Source of the DNA: Budorcas taxicolor
Taxonomy: Eukaryota; Chordata; Mammalia; Artiodactyla; Bovidae
Length of the DNA stretch: 64,000 bases
Direction: 5' to 3'
Assembly (NCBI RefSeq): GCF_023091745.1
Contig: NC_068922.1
Location: 82,493,533 to 82,557,532, forward strand
Both the position numbers and the translations under genes were made by a program. Under the pieces are notes generated by a model. That model was not told the DNA's origin. It searched no databases and was given only the letters and a program-made list of their open reading frames with translations. Below, one piece after another: positions 1 through 10,990 of this stretch (positions are counted from its first letter, which is position 1; each line of letters starts with the position of its first letter).

Positions 1-494
1 TGTGAGTGAAAGAATCTTTCATTCTGTGAATGAATGTCAAGGCCGTGTGACCTTTGAGTTACTCTCCCAAGGACTGTGTGGGTTCCACACAGATGAGATG
101 AAGGAAAAGTGGAGATTGATCGGAGAGTTAATTTTCTCAGTTGGGGTACCTGGGAGAATTTGGAAGGAATTGAGCAGCAGGCAGTCTGGAGACTTTTTAG
201 TGAAGCATTATTCCTTGTAGCTGTAGCAGCAGTCTAAAAGCCCAGTATCTATACGTATTTGTGACAGGTTGATGATGATGAGAGATACCATGTGTTGAAC
301 ATGTGTGTTTCAGTTAACTATTTCTGTGTGTCTGAAAAGCAAAAGTGGGATGGAAGATACAAGTGTGTGCGTCGGTTAGGAATTCGTACAGTCTTGAGTG
401 AGACATGGCTGGTGTCAGCAGGCTGGCTCATTCTTATGGGTGTGTCACAGTCAGTTTAAGGCAAGCCAACCGCAGGCGGAGTAAAGCCCTGGCT
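1..494. other. Unique sequence, no gene seen
   Basis: There is no recognisable repeat or coding signature here. A 72-codon open frame at 2-220 lacks any family motif and is treated as chance. The block ends where the 24-bp minisatellite begins. Confidence 0.5.
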
Positions 495-599
495 GGGGTC
501 TGTCTGTCTCTCTTCTCTGGGGTCTGTCGGTCTCTCTTCTCTGGGGTCTGTCTGTCCCTCTTCTCTGGGGTCCGTCTGTCTCTCTTCTCTGCGGTCTCT
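495..599. repeat. 24-bp minisatellite, four units plus a partial
   Basis: Units begin at 495, 519, 543 and 567, with a partial unit at 591-599. Each starts with ggggtctgtctg or a one-base variant and ends in a pyrimidine-rich tcttctct. Because 24 is divisible by three, every frame stays open. On the minus strand one frame reads as repeats of EKRDRQTP inside a 137-codon frame (434-847), which I regard as a by-product of the array and not a protein. Confidence 0.9.
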
Positions 600-888
600 A
601 AGTATTTGCTGAGATAAAATGGGTTTATTTTCATGGTGGAGACATGGTTCCAAGAGGAAACAGAAGCATTCACGAACCTCCTGAGCTGCGGGCTTGAAAG
701 CCTTCTGCCTTTACTGTTGCCACATCTGCCAGCCAAAACAACGCAAAAGGCTGCACCCGGGTGAGAACCAGCCTCTGCCTTTGATGGGAAGTCACAGCGC
801 AAAGGGCACAGACACGGGAGAACGGAGAGCTGCAGCCATGTAAGCAATCGTCCTACCGTAACTTACCACATGGCAGGCCTTATTTAAA

Positions 889-1110
889 TGTATGCGTGTG
901 TGCGTGTTTAATCCAAAATCTTGTCTGACTCTCTGCGACCCCGTGGACTATAGCCCACAGGCTCCTCTGGCCATGAGCTTGTCCAGGCAAGGATACTGGA
1001 GTGGGTTGCCATTTCCTTCTCCAGGGGATCTTCCCAACTCCAGGGATCGAATCCGGGTCTCCTGCATTGGCAGGAGGATTCATGTGGACGGAACCACCAG
1101 AGAAGGCTTA
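889..1110 (-). mobile_element. Bov-tA SINE
   Basis: Read on the minus strand this is the tRNA-derived ruminant SINE. It has the gaaccacc/ggtggttc head, a degenerate B box (reverse of ggatcgaatcc), the tccactccagtatcc middle and the tgactctctgcgacc-type Bov-A tail. The tail lies at the left beside a tgtgtgcgtgt run. It is diverged from the consensus, so it is an older copy. Confidence 0.88.
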
Positions 1111-1161
1111 ATATAATTAAAGAACACTATCTATATTATATAATGTTATTATATTATAATA

Positions 1162-2270
1162 GGAGTTCCAGAAAAACATCTATTTCTGCTTCATCATCTA
1201 TGCCAAAGCCCTTGACTGTGTGGATCACAATAAACTGTGGAAAATTCTGAAAGAGATGGGCATACCAGACCACCTGACCTGCCTCTTGAGAAACCTGTAT
1301 CCAGGTCAGGAAGCAACAGTTAGAACTGGACATGGAACAACAGACTGGTTCCAAATAGGAAAAGGAGTACGTCAAGGCTGTATATTGTCACCCTGCTTGT
1401 TTAACTTCTATGCAGAGTACATCATGAGAAACGCTGGACTGGAAGAAACACAAGCTGGAATCAAGATTGCCGGGAGAAAGATCAATAACCTCAGATATGC
1501 AGATGACACCACCCTTATGGCAGAAAGTGAAGAGGAACTAAAGAGCTTCCTGATGAAAGTGAAAGAGGAGAGTGAAAAAGCTAAATCTCAACATTCAGAA
1601 AACTAAGATCATGGTATCTGGTCCCATCACTTCATGGGAAATAGATGGGGAAACAGTGGAAACAATGGCTGACTTTATTTTTCTGGGCTCCAAAATCACT
1701 ACAGATGGTGACTGCAGCCATGAAATCAAAAGACGGTTACTCCTTGGAAGGAAGGTTATGACCAACCTAGATAGCATATTCAAAAGCAGAGACATTACTT
1801 TGCCAACAAAGGTCCGTCTGTCAAGGCTATGGTTTTTCCTGTGGTCATGTACGGCTATGAGAGTTGGACTATAAAGAAGGCTGAGCGCCGAAGAATTGAT
1901 GCTTTTGAACTGAGGTGTTGGGGAAGACTCTTGAGAGCCCCTTGGACTGCAAGGAGATCCAACCAGTCCATCCTAAAGGAGATCAGTCCTGGGTGTTCAC
2001 TGAAGGACTGATGCTGAGGTTGAAACTCCAATACTTTGGCCACCTGATGCGAAGAGCTGACTCATTGGAAAAGACCCTGATGCTGGGAAAGATTGAGGGC
2101 AGGAAGAGAAGGGGACGACAGAGGATGAGATGGTTGGATGGCATCACTGACTCAATGAACATGGGTTTGGGTGGACTCTGGGAGATGGTGATGGCCAGGG
2201 AGGCCTGGTGTGCTATGGTTCATGGGGTCGCAAAGAGTCAGACACAACTGAGTGACTGAACTGAACTGAG
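1162..2270 (+). mobile_element. BovB LINE (RTE), 5'-truncated, RT to 3' end
   Basis: This is the 3' third of a BovB retrotransposon. It begins in the reverse-transcriptase fingers (FIDYAKAF-type sequence, broken here), then reads DHNKLWKILKEMGIPDHLTC, the GVRQGCILSP motif and the catalytic YADD box at about 1496-1507. It continues through the C-terminal region and ends in the BovB tail (actgaactgaactga). The frame is broken near 1578 and again near 1830, leaving open pieces at 1220-1606, 1572-1874, 1829-2011 and 1915-2259. It is a dead copy that starts next to an AT-rich stretch (1116-1161). Confidence 0.95.
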
Positions 2271-2356
2271 CCTACATATTAATTTAACTGCCACAAAATA
2301 TAAAACTAATATAATATCAGAATACCTATCTGATGATAATTCAATTACCAGAATAT

Positions 2357-2866
2357 ATAAAACTATGACAAACCTAGACGGCGTATTAAAAAGCAGAGAC
2401 ATTACTTTGCAGACCAAAGTCCATATAAAGCTGTGGTTTTTCCAGTAGTCATGTGTGGCTGTGAGTTGGACCATAAAGAAAGCTGAGCACCAAAGAACTG
2501 ATGCTCTTAAACTGTGGTGCTGGAGAAGACGAGAGTCCTTTGGACTGCAAGGAGGTCCAACCAGTCCATCCTAAAGGAGATCAGTCCTGGGTGTTCATTG
2601 GAAGGACTGATGCTGAAGCTGAAGCTCCAATACTTTGGCCACCTCATGTGAAGAGCTGACTCCTCGGAAAAGACCCTCATGCTGGGAAAAATTGAGGGCA
2701 GCAGGAGGAGGGGGTGACAGAGAATGAGATGGTTGGATGGCATCACCGACTCGATGCACATGGGTTTGAGCAAACTCCGAGAGATGGTGAAGGACAGGGA
2801 AGCCTGGTGAGCTGCAGCTCATGGGGTCGCAAAGAGTCGGACACAACGTAGCGAGTGAGCAACAGC
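2357..2866 (+). mobile_element. BovB LINE 3' fragment
   Basis: A second BovB 3' end lies in the same orientation, 86 bp after the previous copy. It begins at the region encoding MTNLDSI (here atgacaaacctagac) and runs to the gtcgcaaagagtcggaca tail, followed by gcaacagcagca. The matching frame is interrupted repeatedly, for instance by an in-frame change in the tgagttggaccataaag section. The intervening 2271-2356 is AT-rich. Confidence 0.92.
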
Positions 2867-3435
2867 AGCACCGTGCCCACACAGTGTCAGGTGATAAAGG
2901 GCGTGTAAGTCTGGGTGGGGGAATGGGATGGCACCCTGGCATGGGAAGAAACCGTGTCTTTGTAGAAGATAGAGAAGGGGCTGTTATTTTCTCTACTATG
3001 TATTTCTAAATCAGAGAAAAGGTAGCAGCTTTCATTGTTTCTTTATCAAATGGGAAAGTATGTTAGAAACATCATTCAGTAAATTTCTGTTCCCAATATT
3101 TCATTTATCAAAAATCCTATGTAGTGGCTGTGGTCAAATTTTAACTTCAGTTGGAGTTGCAAGCTTATATTTACAAATTTTGATCAGTAATTAAATATAA
3201 TTTTGGAACAGGCTGATGTGAGAACTACTTGTCAGATTCTATCTGTTTAAAATCAGAGAATCTTTGATACAGAACTTAGTGTTGACAAGTCCTCCACTCT
3301 GGAATACTCCACTGAGCGGAGCTTGCCGCCTGATGAGATTCTTAACGAGTTCTTGCTTCTGTGGCAGCAAAATCTGCCTTAATCCTTCCCGTGGGTCACA
3401 TCCGTGATCAGAACCTTTCCCCATCATTGTCTGTT
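2867..3435. other. Unique sequence, no gene seen
   Basis: AT-rich single-copy-looking DNA separates a BovB tail from an L2 fragment. I see no splice-flanked open frame, RNA gene or repeat motif. Confidence 0.45.
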
Positions 3436-3645
3436 CCCTCACTTTGCTCTAGTTTTTTCTTTTACAATGTTTCTCTTATCCTTTTCATTGTATCCATTTT
3501 GGTTTATTTGTGAACTATCGTTTTCCCCATTAGAATGTGGACTCCGCGAGGTCAGGGACGTGGTTTTGTTCACTGCTCTGTGTCCAGGGCCTGGAATGGT
3601 GCCCAGCACATAGCAGGCATTCAGGAAACACTGCTGAATAAGTAG
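3436..3645 (+). mobile_element. L2 LINE 3' end fragment
   Basis: The segment carries the hallmark L2 3' motif order: tagaatgtggactccgcgag, then gggacgtggttttgttcactg, tgtgtccagggcctgg, cccagcacatagcaggc and a tgctgaataagt end. Divergence is high, as expected for this ancient mammalian element. Confidence 0.78.
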
Positions 3646-3900
3646 CTGCTCCTTCTCCACACGGTAGTCCTTGCTGCATAAGATTTCATATTGCTACTCA
3701 CTGAGTGTATCATCCACAATTGTGACAACATTGCCTTCCATATGCTTACCAAAATTGCTGGAAGAATGTTGAACGAAATGGAGGTGTATTAATAATATAA
3801 AGAATAGTATGGAAGGTATGGAAGCTTCTGTCACTGAGGTACTGGAAAAAAGCAATATATCAGTTGTTATTCAAAGTTACTAATGTCCTACCCCCACTTT

Positions 3901-4116
3901 GGGGCTTCCCAGGCAGCTTGGCGGTAAAGAGTCCACCTGCCAAGCAGGAGACATGGTTCGATCCCTGATTGGGGAGGAGCCGCTGGAGGAAGAAGCAGCA
4001 AAACCCACTTCAGTATCTGTGTGTGCCTAGAGGATGCCAAGAACAGGGGAGCCTGGTGGGCTACAGTCCATGCGGTGGCTTAGAGTCAGACCTGACTTAG
4101 CAGCTGAGCAAGCATG
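3901..4116 (+). mobile_element. Bov-tA SINE, diverged
   Basis: It starts with gggcttcccaggcagcttgg and the ggtaaagagtccacctgcc A-box region. The B box is ggttcgatccc at 3957-3967. It ends with ggctacagtccatgcggtgg and tcagacctgacttagca. Many substitutions set it apart from the younger copies in the window. Confidence 0.88.
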
Positions 4117-5904
4117 CACCTTTAATCCAAGCTATTCTCCTCATAATTAAAAATAAAATGGAATCTAGATAGAATAAAACATGACTAAAACTAATAATAT
4201 GTATGAAGAAGGGATCAATGAAAATTAATGGACATGAGATCAACCAAAGAAAGACATTCACAGAGTAAAATGTCAGATGTCCATCCCAGGGCAGAGATCG
4301 GAGGGTCCTTCTAAGAGAAGCTCTGTCTCTGTTGCAGAGGTATGTGGGTCATCAGATTAAGTGAGCCATTAAACATGCAAACAGGTATGATTACCTACCC
4401 TTATTCTGATGCTATAAAACCAAACAACCCTCTGATCATTTTGCTTTAGTCAGAGCTTGCCTACAGGGAAAGAATATGCAGTCAAGCTAGCGTCCTGTTT
4501 ACCTGATAATTTTATTCTCATTGGAATTCATTAGTTGTCATTCTGGCAAAGCCCATCACTCTCTTTGAGCTTTACTAGTGTGGTTCGGTATCCCCGAATC
4601 AGATCAGCTCCAGAACAATGACAAGAGCGTGTATCTGGGTTTGGAAGGCTGAATTCGTCATTCTGAACAGCCAACTAGCCCTCCCCCATCAGAGGTACTA
4701 ACCGTGCTTCTGGGTGCGAAGTGCTTTGAATATATTATTCAAATCAGGAATCACTTTACAGATGTTCCCAAAGCAAACCTCTGGGATATTTTCATCAAGA
4801 AATCTAAGGGTTTTTTTTTTTTTTTTCCTCCCCAAACAAACATATGTCAGAAAGTGATTGAAAGATAGTGCAGAATGTGTACCTTGGTCCCAGGATAACC
4901 CCAAAATTTATTTCCAAAAAGTAGCTGATGTATTCATAGAAAAGGTCATGAATCTTTCTCTCTGATTTTTGTGTTTTTGTTTACTATGGATTATTTGTTG
5001 GAATTTTGAAGCACTATTTTCCAATTAGTGAAATTATTGCATACCTATTATATTTCCCTGCATGCTGCTGTGAAATCTAACAGCCGAACCCTTTATGTGC
5101 AGGTTCTCATTGCAAACACCGTTGTGTTTCTTCCCTTCTTTTACTCTTTTTTTCCCCTTGTATTAAGTGACACAAAGGAGTTGTGGTCCGCTCTGGGGAA
5201 ATGAACATGTTACTTGCTTGATGCAATGCACAAGCTTAAACTTTAATGGATTCTTTAAGAAAGACCAGTTCACAGCCAGAATTCTTTTATCCCACAATGG
5301 TGACAAGGAAAGAGGAACTGAGGATTTTCAACAGTGAAGAGTAAGAAATATGGGAACTTTTTCAAAGGCTAAGATGATGTACAGGTTCTAAAAATATTTC
5401 ATTTGCATTTAAAATATGCCCTTCTAGTCTAGAAAGGAATACACATTTTTGTTAGATTTTAGATAATTATACTGACATATTGGTGCTTTTAAAAGTCACT
5501 GGCCATTTATTATTTAGAAGAAAATAGAGTGGATTTAGGTGTAAAACCGTGCATGAATGTATTCAGCATAGTGAGAAATATTAGTCATTTTTTTTCCTTA
5601 GGCTTTCAGTTGAATAACAGCAGCACACTAGGTTATTTTTATAGCTTGTTTATTTAAAAATTAGTATTTCTAAGGCTGAAGTCAAAAGTTTTCTTTCACT
5701 GGTTTAGGTCAAGCCTAACTAATTCCAGTACAGTCAACTCACACTTTCTTCCATTTATATACTCATCAATGCAAGTTGAGCCAATAAATAAGTAAATAAA
5801 CCTGTTTTGTGTGCTTAGTACGGCTAGAAGGTGCTAGTGAAGACATAGAGAGGCTAAAATTTGATCATCAGCTTTGAGAAGCTTTTAAGTCAATTGTTCT
5901 GGCA
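4117..5904. other. Long unique AT-rich block, no gene seen
   Basis: No ruminant SINE, LINE or LTR motif is recognised across about 1.8 kb. A poly-T run occurs near 4811-4826. Open frames are short (at most 68 codons) and featureless. Very old repeats may be present below what I can recognise by eye. Confidence 0.45.
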
Positions 5905-6110
5905 AAGCCTGGGCTTTGGGTCCAATAGGAGGGGTATCGTGAGGATGTCACCTGGACTTACCATTCACTGGCGGGTTCTTGACTTTGGACTTCCCTCCTC
6001 TATGAAGTGAATGTTTAGACTTGTTAAGATGAAATAAAATAATATAGTTTTAAAAGTCTAGCTCAGTTCCTGGCATAGATAAGCTTTCAAAGGTATGAGC
6101 TATGACCTCT
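5905..6110 (+). mobile_element. MIR SINE (ancient, diverged)
   Basis: The order of motifs matches MIR. There is aagcctgggctttgggtcc, then a ttaccattcactggcgggttcttgac core, ctcctctatgaagtgaatg in place of the conserved ctcatctgtaaaatggg, and ctagctcagttcctggcataga near the 3' end. Similarity is low, so the boundaries are approximate. Confidence 0.6.
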
Positions 6111-6151
6111 ATAAGCATTGATCACTCTGTCCACTTTTTGATCCAACTTTT

Positions 6152-7186
6152 TTCGGTTGTTAAGTTGTGTCTGACTCTTTATCACAACATGGACTGCAGC
6201 ACACCAGGCCTCCCTGTCCTTCACTATCTCTCACACTTTGTTCAAACTCATGTCCATTGAGTCAGTGATGCCATCCAACCATCTCAGCTTCTGTTACTCC
6301 CCTCTCCTCCTGCCCTCAATCTTTTCCAGCATCAGGGTCCTTTCCAATGAATCATCTCTTCACATCAGGTGGCCAGAGTATTGGAGCATCAGCTTCAGCA
6401 TCAGTCCTTCCAATGAATATTCAGGACTCATTTCCTTTAGGATGGACTGGTTGGATCTCCTTGATGTCCTAGGGACTCTCAAGAGTCTTCTCCAACACCG
6501 CAGTTCAGAAGCATTGATTCTTTGGTGCTCAGCTTTTTTTATTGTCCAGCTCTCACATCAATACATAACTACTGGAAAAACCATAGCTTTGACTATATGG
6601 ATCTTTGTCAACAAAGTCATGTCTCTGCTTTTTAATACTCTGTCTAGGTTTGTTGCAGCTTTTCTTTCAAAGAGCAAGCGTCTTTTAATTTTATGGCCAC
6701 AGTCGCAGTGGTTTGGGGCCCAAGAAAATAATATCTGTCACTGTTTCCACTTTTCCCCCATGTATTTATCATGAAGGGATAGGACTGGATGCCAGGAACC
6801 TAGTTTTTTGAATGCTGAATTTTAAGCCAGCTTTCCGCCATTGAAGTGGTATCATCTGCATATCTGAGATTGTTGATATTTCTGTCAGCGATATTGATTC
6901 CAGCTTGTGAGTCATCCAGCCTGGCATTTCACACGATGTATTCTGCATATAAGTTAAACAAGCAGGGTGACAATAAACAGCCTTGACGTACTCCTTTCCC
7001 AATTTTGAACCAGTCCGCTGTTCTGTGTCTGGTTCTAGCTGTTACTTCTTATCCTGTATACAGGCTTCTCAGGACAGGTAAGGTGGTCTGGTAGTCCATC
7101 TCTAAGAATTTTCCACAGTGTTTTTGTGATCAACACAGTCAAAGGCTTCAGTGTACTGAGTAAAGCAGAGAAGATGCTTCACAATG
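6152..7186 (-). mobile_element. BovB LINE, 5'-truncated, minus strand
   Basis: The 3' end lies at the left (gttgtgtctgactcttt) and the copy runs rightward into the RT region, stopping near the sequence for DCVDHNK/FDCVD at about 7140-7186. The YADD codons are intact on the minus strand near 6850-6861 (reverse of tcatctgcata). Frames are broken several times. It sits head-to-head with the plus-strand copy that starts at about 7224. Confidence 0.93.
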
Positions 7187-7223
7187 TGCAGTATTTCGTG
7201 CGTTAGTAACATAAAGGCGCCCC

Positions 7224-9476
7224 TTCATGGGTCACTGCCTCGTTGTGGCAAAGAGCCTCGTGTAACTCAGTGAAGCTATGAGCAATTCCGTGCAGGGCCA
7301 ACCACGATGGACGGGTTCTAGCAGAAAGTTCCGACAGAACATGACCCGCCAGAGGAGGGAATGGCAAACCACCCCAGTGTACTTGCCTTGAGAACCTCAT
7401 GAACTGTACAAAAGGCCAAAAAGACAAGTGACACAAAGAGACGAGTCCTCCAGCTCTGAAGGGGTCCAGTATGCTACTGGGGTAGAGTGGAGGAGGGTTC
7501 TCAGTGGCCCCAGACTGAACGAAGCGGCTGGGCCGAAGAGTACATGACACTCAGCTGTGGGTGTGTCTCGTGATGAAAGTAAAATCAATGCTGCGAAGAA
7601 CAGTATTATACAGGAACCTGGTGTGTTAGGTCCATGGATCAAAGAAAACTGAACGTGGGCAAGCGGGAGATGGGAAGAGTAAACACCAGCTGAATGCAGA
7701 GTTCCAAAGAATAGCTAGGAGAGACAAGAAGGCCTTCTTCAAGGATCAGTGCATAGTAATAGACAAACACAACAGAAGGGGAAAGACTAGAGATCTTAAC
7801 TGGAAACATGAATGGCGCATTCTGCCCAGAGATGGGCCCAAAACGGATGAAAATGGTAGAGACCAGTAGATGCTGAAGAGGTCAATGAGAGATGGAAAGA
7901 GTACCCAGAAGAACTGTGTAAAAAATATCTTCATGAACTGGATTACTACAACGGTGAGGTTCATCACCCAGAGCCAGACATTCTGGAGTGCAGTCAAGTG
8001 GGCCTTAAGAAGCACTGCTGTTAATAAAGCTATGGATGTGATCAAATTCCAGAAGAACTATTCAGATCCCTAGAGGGCGATGCCATCAAGGTTGTGCATT
8101 TATTATGTCAGCAAATCTGGAAGACACAGCAGGGGCCCCAAGACTGGAAAATGTCAATCGTCATCCCGATTCCCAAGAAGCGTAGTACTAAAGAATGAGC
8201 TAACCATCAGACAGTCACACTCGTCTCCCCTGCTGTGACGGTCACGCTTAAAATCTTGCATGCTAGGGATTCAGCATTACGTGAACCGAGAACTTCCAGG
8301 TGTCCAACCTGGGTTTAGAAAAGGAAGAGGAACCAGAGATCAAATTGCTAACATTCACTGGATTATAGAGAAAGCAGGGAATTTCAGAAAAAAACAAACA
8401 AACAAACAAACAAAAAACCTCTCTCTGTTTCATTGACTATGCTAAAGCCTTTGACTGTGTGGATCATGACAAACTGTGAAAAGCTCTTAGATGGGAATAC
8501 CAGACCATCTTACCTGTGTCCTGAGAAACTTGTATGTGGGTCAAGAAGCAACAGTTAGAATCCTGTATGGAACAGCTGATTGGTTCAAGATCGAGAAAGG
8601 AGCACGGCAGGGCTGTCTGCTGCCACCCTGTTTGTTTAATCTGTACTCTGAGCACATCATGAGAAATGCTGGGCTGGATGATTTATAAGCTGGAATTATA
8701 GGTGGCAGAAACATCAACAGCCTCAGATATGTGGATGACACCACTCTAATGGCAGAAAGTGAAGAGGAACTAAAGAGCCTCTTGATGAGGGTGAAGGAGG
8801 ATAGTGAAAGAGCCCGCTAGGACTAAATATTAAAAAAAACTAAGATCATAGCATCCAGCCCCATTACAGCATAAAAAAATAGAGGAGGAAAGGTGGAAGT
8901 AATGACAGGTTTCTTTTTCTTGGGCGCCAAAGTCACTATGAATGGTGACTGCAGTCATGAAATCAGATGATTGCTTCTTTGCAGGAAAGCGATAACAAGC
9001 CTAGACAATATGCTGAAAAGCAGAGGCATTACTCTGCTGACAAAGGTCCGTATAGTCAAGGCTGTGGTCTTCCCAGTAATCACATATGGTTGTGAGAGCT
9101 GGACCATTAAGAAGGTAGAACAGCAAAGAACTGATGCCTTTGAACTGTGGTGCTGGAGAAGACTCCTGAAAGTGACCAGAGAGCAAGGAGATCAAACCAG
9201 TCAATCTGGAAAGACTGCTGGTGGAGCTGAAACTTCAGAATTTTGTCATCTGATGGGAAGAACTGATTCGCTGGGAAAAGACCCTGATGATTTCCCTGGG
9301 AAAGACTGAGGGCAGGAGCAGAGGGCAACAAAGGATGAGATGGTTGGATGGCTTCACGGACGCAGTGAATATGAACTTGGGCAAACTCCAGGAGATGGTG
9401 AGGGACATGAGGCCTGGCGCGCTGCAGCCCACGGGGTCGCACAGAGTTGGACACGGCTGAACAACAGCAACAAAAT
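7224..9476 (+). mobile_element. BovB LINE retaining its 5' region but lacking the endonuclease
   Basis: It begins in the BovB 5' region (gtcactgcctcgttgtggc, then gggaatggcaaaccacc) and reaches the 3' tail. Around 7686 the sequence jumps from gagtaaacacca, early in the endonuclease, to gctgaatgcagagttccaaa, downstream of it. Compared with the copy at 32480 this is a loss of roughly 0.9 kb removing the AP-endonuclease domain. The RT box reads YVDD (tatgtggatgac, about 8728-8739) in place of YADD. Several stops and shifts mark it as dead. Confidence 0.93.
8388..8416 (+). repeat. (AAAC)n microsatellite inside BovB
   Basis: Where other BovB copies have cagaaaaacatc, this copy has a run of aaac units between cagaaa and cctctctctg. 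The microsatellite evidently grew from the A-rich seed in the element and disrupts the RT frame just before the FIDYAKAF region. Confidence 0.9.
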
Positions 9477-10164
9477 ATAAAGGCGAATCATCCCCTTCTC
9501 TCTATGGGTCTAATGAGGGGACCCAAGACATTGCTGATAGGATAAAATTTCCATTATTCAACTAAATGCACATTTATAGAAAATTTTGCTCTAGCTCTTC
9601 CGTATGACATATGTCCGTGTCATGGGATAATTAGATAAAACAATAAAATAAAAAAAACAGATGCTAATAATTACCGATTTCATGCTATATGGCAAATACT
9701 TGCAATATCTGATCTCCAATATTGTCTTAAACAATAATGGAAAACAGATCACCATGAGGTGCATGTAAAGCTCGTGCTTTACACACTGGGAGATGAGGTT
9801 AATCAATCACAAAAATGTCTGTATCTGGAGCATGAACTTAGTTGTGTTTATAGCAATACTATAAAATTTATAATTGCGTGGCCGTCATTAAGTCCACGAA
9901 TCAGTGATGCCATCTGGGTATGGAATATAGATGGAAATCTTTTTTAAAAAAGCAAAGCACAGTTGGTAGGAAAAAATTAGGGGAAATGAATGCTGGAGGT
10001 ATATATGTTTATATGTATATATGTCTTTATATATTATCTGTATGTATTTATAATTGTACAACCTTGTTTGTATATATAACAAGATAGAAAATCAGATTCG
10101 ATCCAGATCGGACTGGTTTTGGTCCTGTGTTTTAAAAGTCACAGAATCCTGCTGATTGATTTAA
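9477..10164. other. Unique AT-rich block with a degenerate TATATG tract
   Basis: No gene or dispersed repeat is recognised. Positions about 9998-10075 are a degenerate tatatg/tgtata microsatellite. A short tgaatgaatgaatgaa run directly precedes the next SINE. Confidence 0.5.
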
Positions 10165-10375
10165 CCTTGAATGAATGAATGAAGTTGCTCAGTCGTGTCC
10201 GACTCTTTGCGACCCCATGGACTGTAGCCTACAAGGCTCCTCTGTCCATGGGATTTTCCAGGAAATGGTACTGGAGTGGATTGCCATTTCCTTCTCCAGC
10301 GGATCTTCCCAACCCAAGGATCGAACCTGGGTCGCCTGCGTTGTAGACAGACGCTTTACCATCTGAGCCACAAAG
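10165..10375 (-). mobile_element. Bov-tA SINE
   Basis: The minus-strand copy is nearly complete. The Bov-A tail is at the left (gttgctcagtcgtgtccgac), followed by gactctttgcgaccccatgg. At the right are ggatcgaacctgggtcgcc (B box reversed) and ttaccatctgagccac. Similarity to consensus is fairly high. Confidence 0.93.
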
Positions 10376-10811
10376 GCATTTATTGGAAAGTTATCAAATA
10401 GTTCACAAAATGGAGTGCTGACAAGCCAGGCCTTATGAGAGAGCAGAGTAAGCACGATCGGGACCTTAGGCGTGGGGTCGCACAGTCAGCCTCTTTTCAG
10501 CTATGCCGCCGCCTGCCGTCCCTTTGCTGAAGTGCGCGGGTGCATCTTGGACTTTTTCTGCATGCTGTGTCTGCCCTTATCAGGGGGTGTTGCTCCAAAC
10601 GCCTGCAGCAGTTTGGATCCACAGGAAATAAAGCAAGGCGTGTTGACCACAGGAAGTAATACCGAGCAGCTTCTCCAGGGTGCTCAGTCCCCGGGAGAGC
10701 CCTATCTTCCCTGCACAGTTCCTGCCCTTTTGAGCCTTAGAACAGCTATTTTTGTGAGAAAAATCAGGCAAGTCAACAACGGAGCTGAAGTTATTTGCAG
10801 TTTTCATACTG
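10376..10811. other. Unique block, no gene seen
   Basis: Single-copy-looking DNA lies between a SINE and a BovB tail. A 133-codon plus-strand frame (10472-10873) runs into the BovB fragment and has no recognisable domain, so it is treated as chance. Confidence 0.45.
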
Positions 10812-10990
10812 TTTGGCCACCTGATAGGAAGAGCCAACTCACTGGAAAAGACCCTGATGCTGGGAAAGATTGAAGGCGGGAGGAGAAGGGGCGACAGAGG
10901 ATGAGATGGTTGGATGGCATCACCGACTCGATGGACATGAGTTTGAGCAAAATGGGGTTGCAGAGTCAGACATGACTTAGCAACTAAATG
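10812..10990 (+). mobile_element. BovB LINE 3' tail fragment
   Basis: Only the last portion of BovB is present: tttggccacctgataggaag, aagaccctgatgctggg, ggatgagatggttggatggc and the cagagtcagacatgactt tail. About 45 bp is missing between ttgagcaaa and ggggttgcaga, where other copies carry ctccgggagatggtgatgg and the following sequence. Confidence 0.9.

Noticed and set aside
434..847. 137-codon minus frame with EKRDRQTP repeats
   Set aside because: The repeat is a consequence of the 24-bp minisatellite and the flanks show no conserved protein features.
6238..6774. 178-codon plus frame, and similar plus frames over minus BovB copies (56499-56918, 43541-43909)
   Set aside because: They are antisense readings of BovB; the same MPSNHLILCHPLLLLPSIF-type peptide recurs at every minus-strand copy.
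10175..10366. Frames encoding VAQSCPTLCDPMDCSLQGSS-type peptides at many sites
   Set aside because: This is the conceptual translation of Bov-tA/Bov-A SINEs, repeated wherever a minus-strand SINE occurs.
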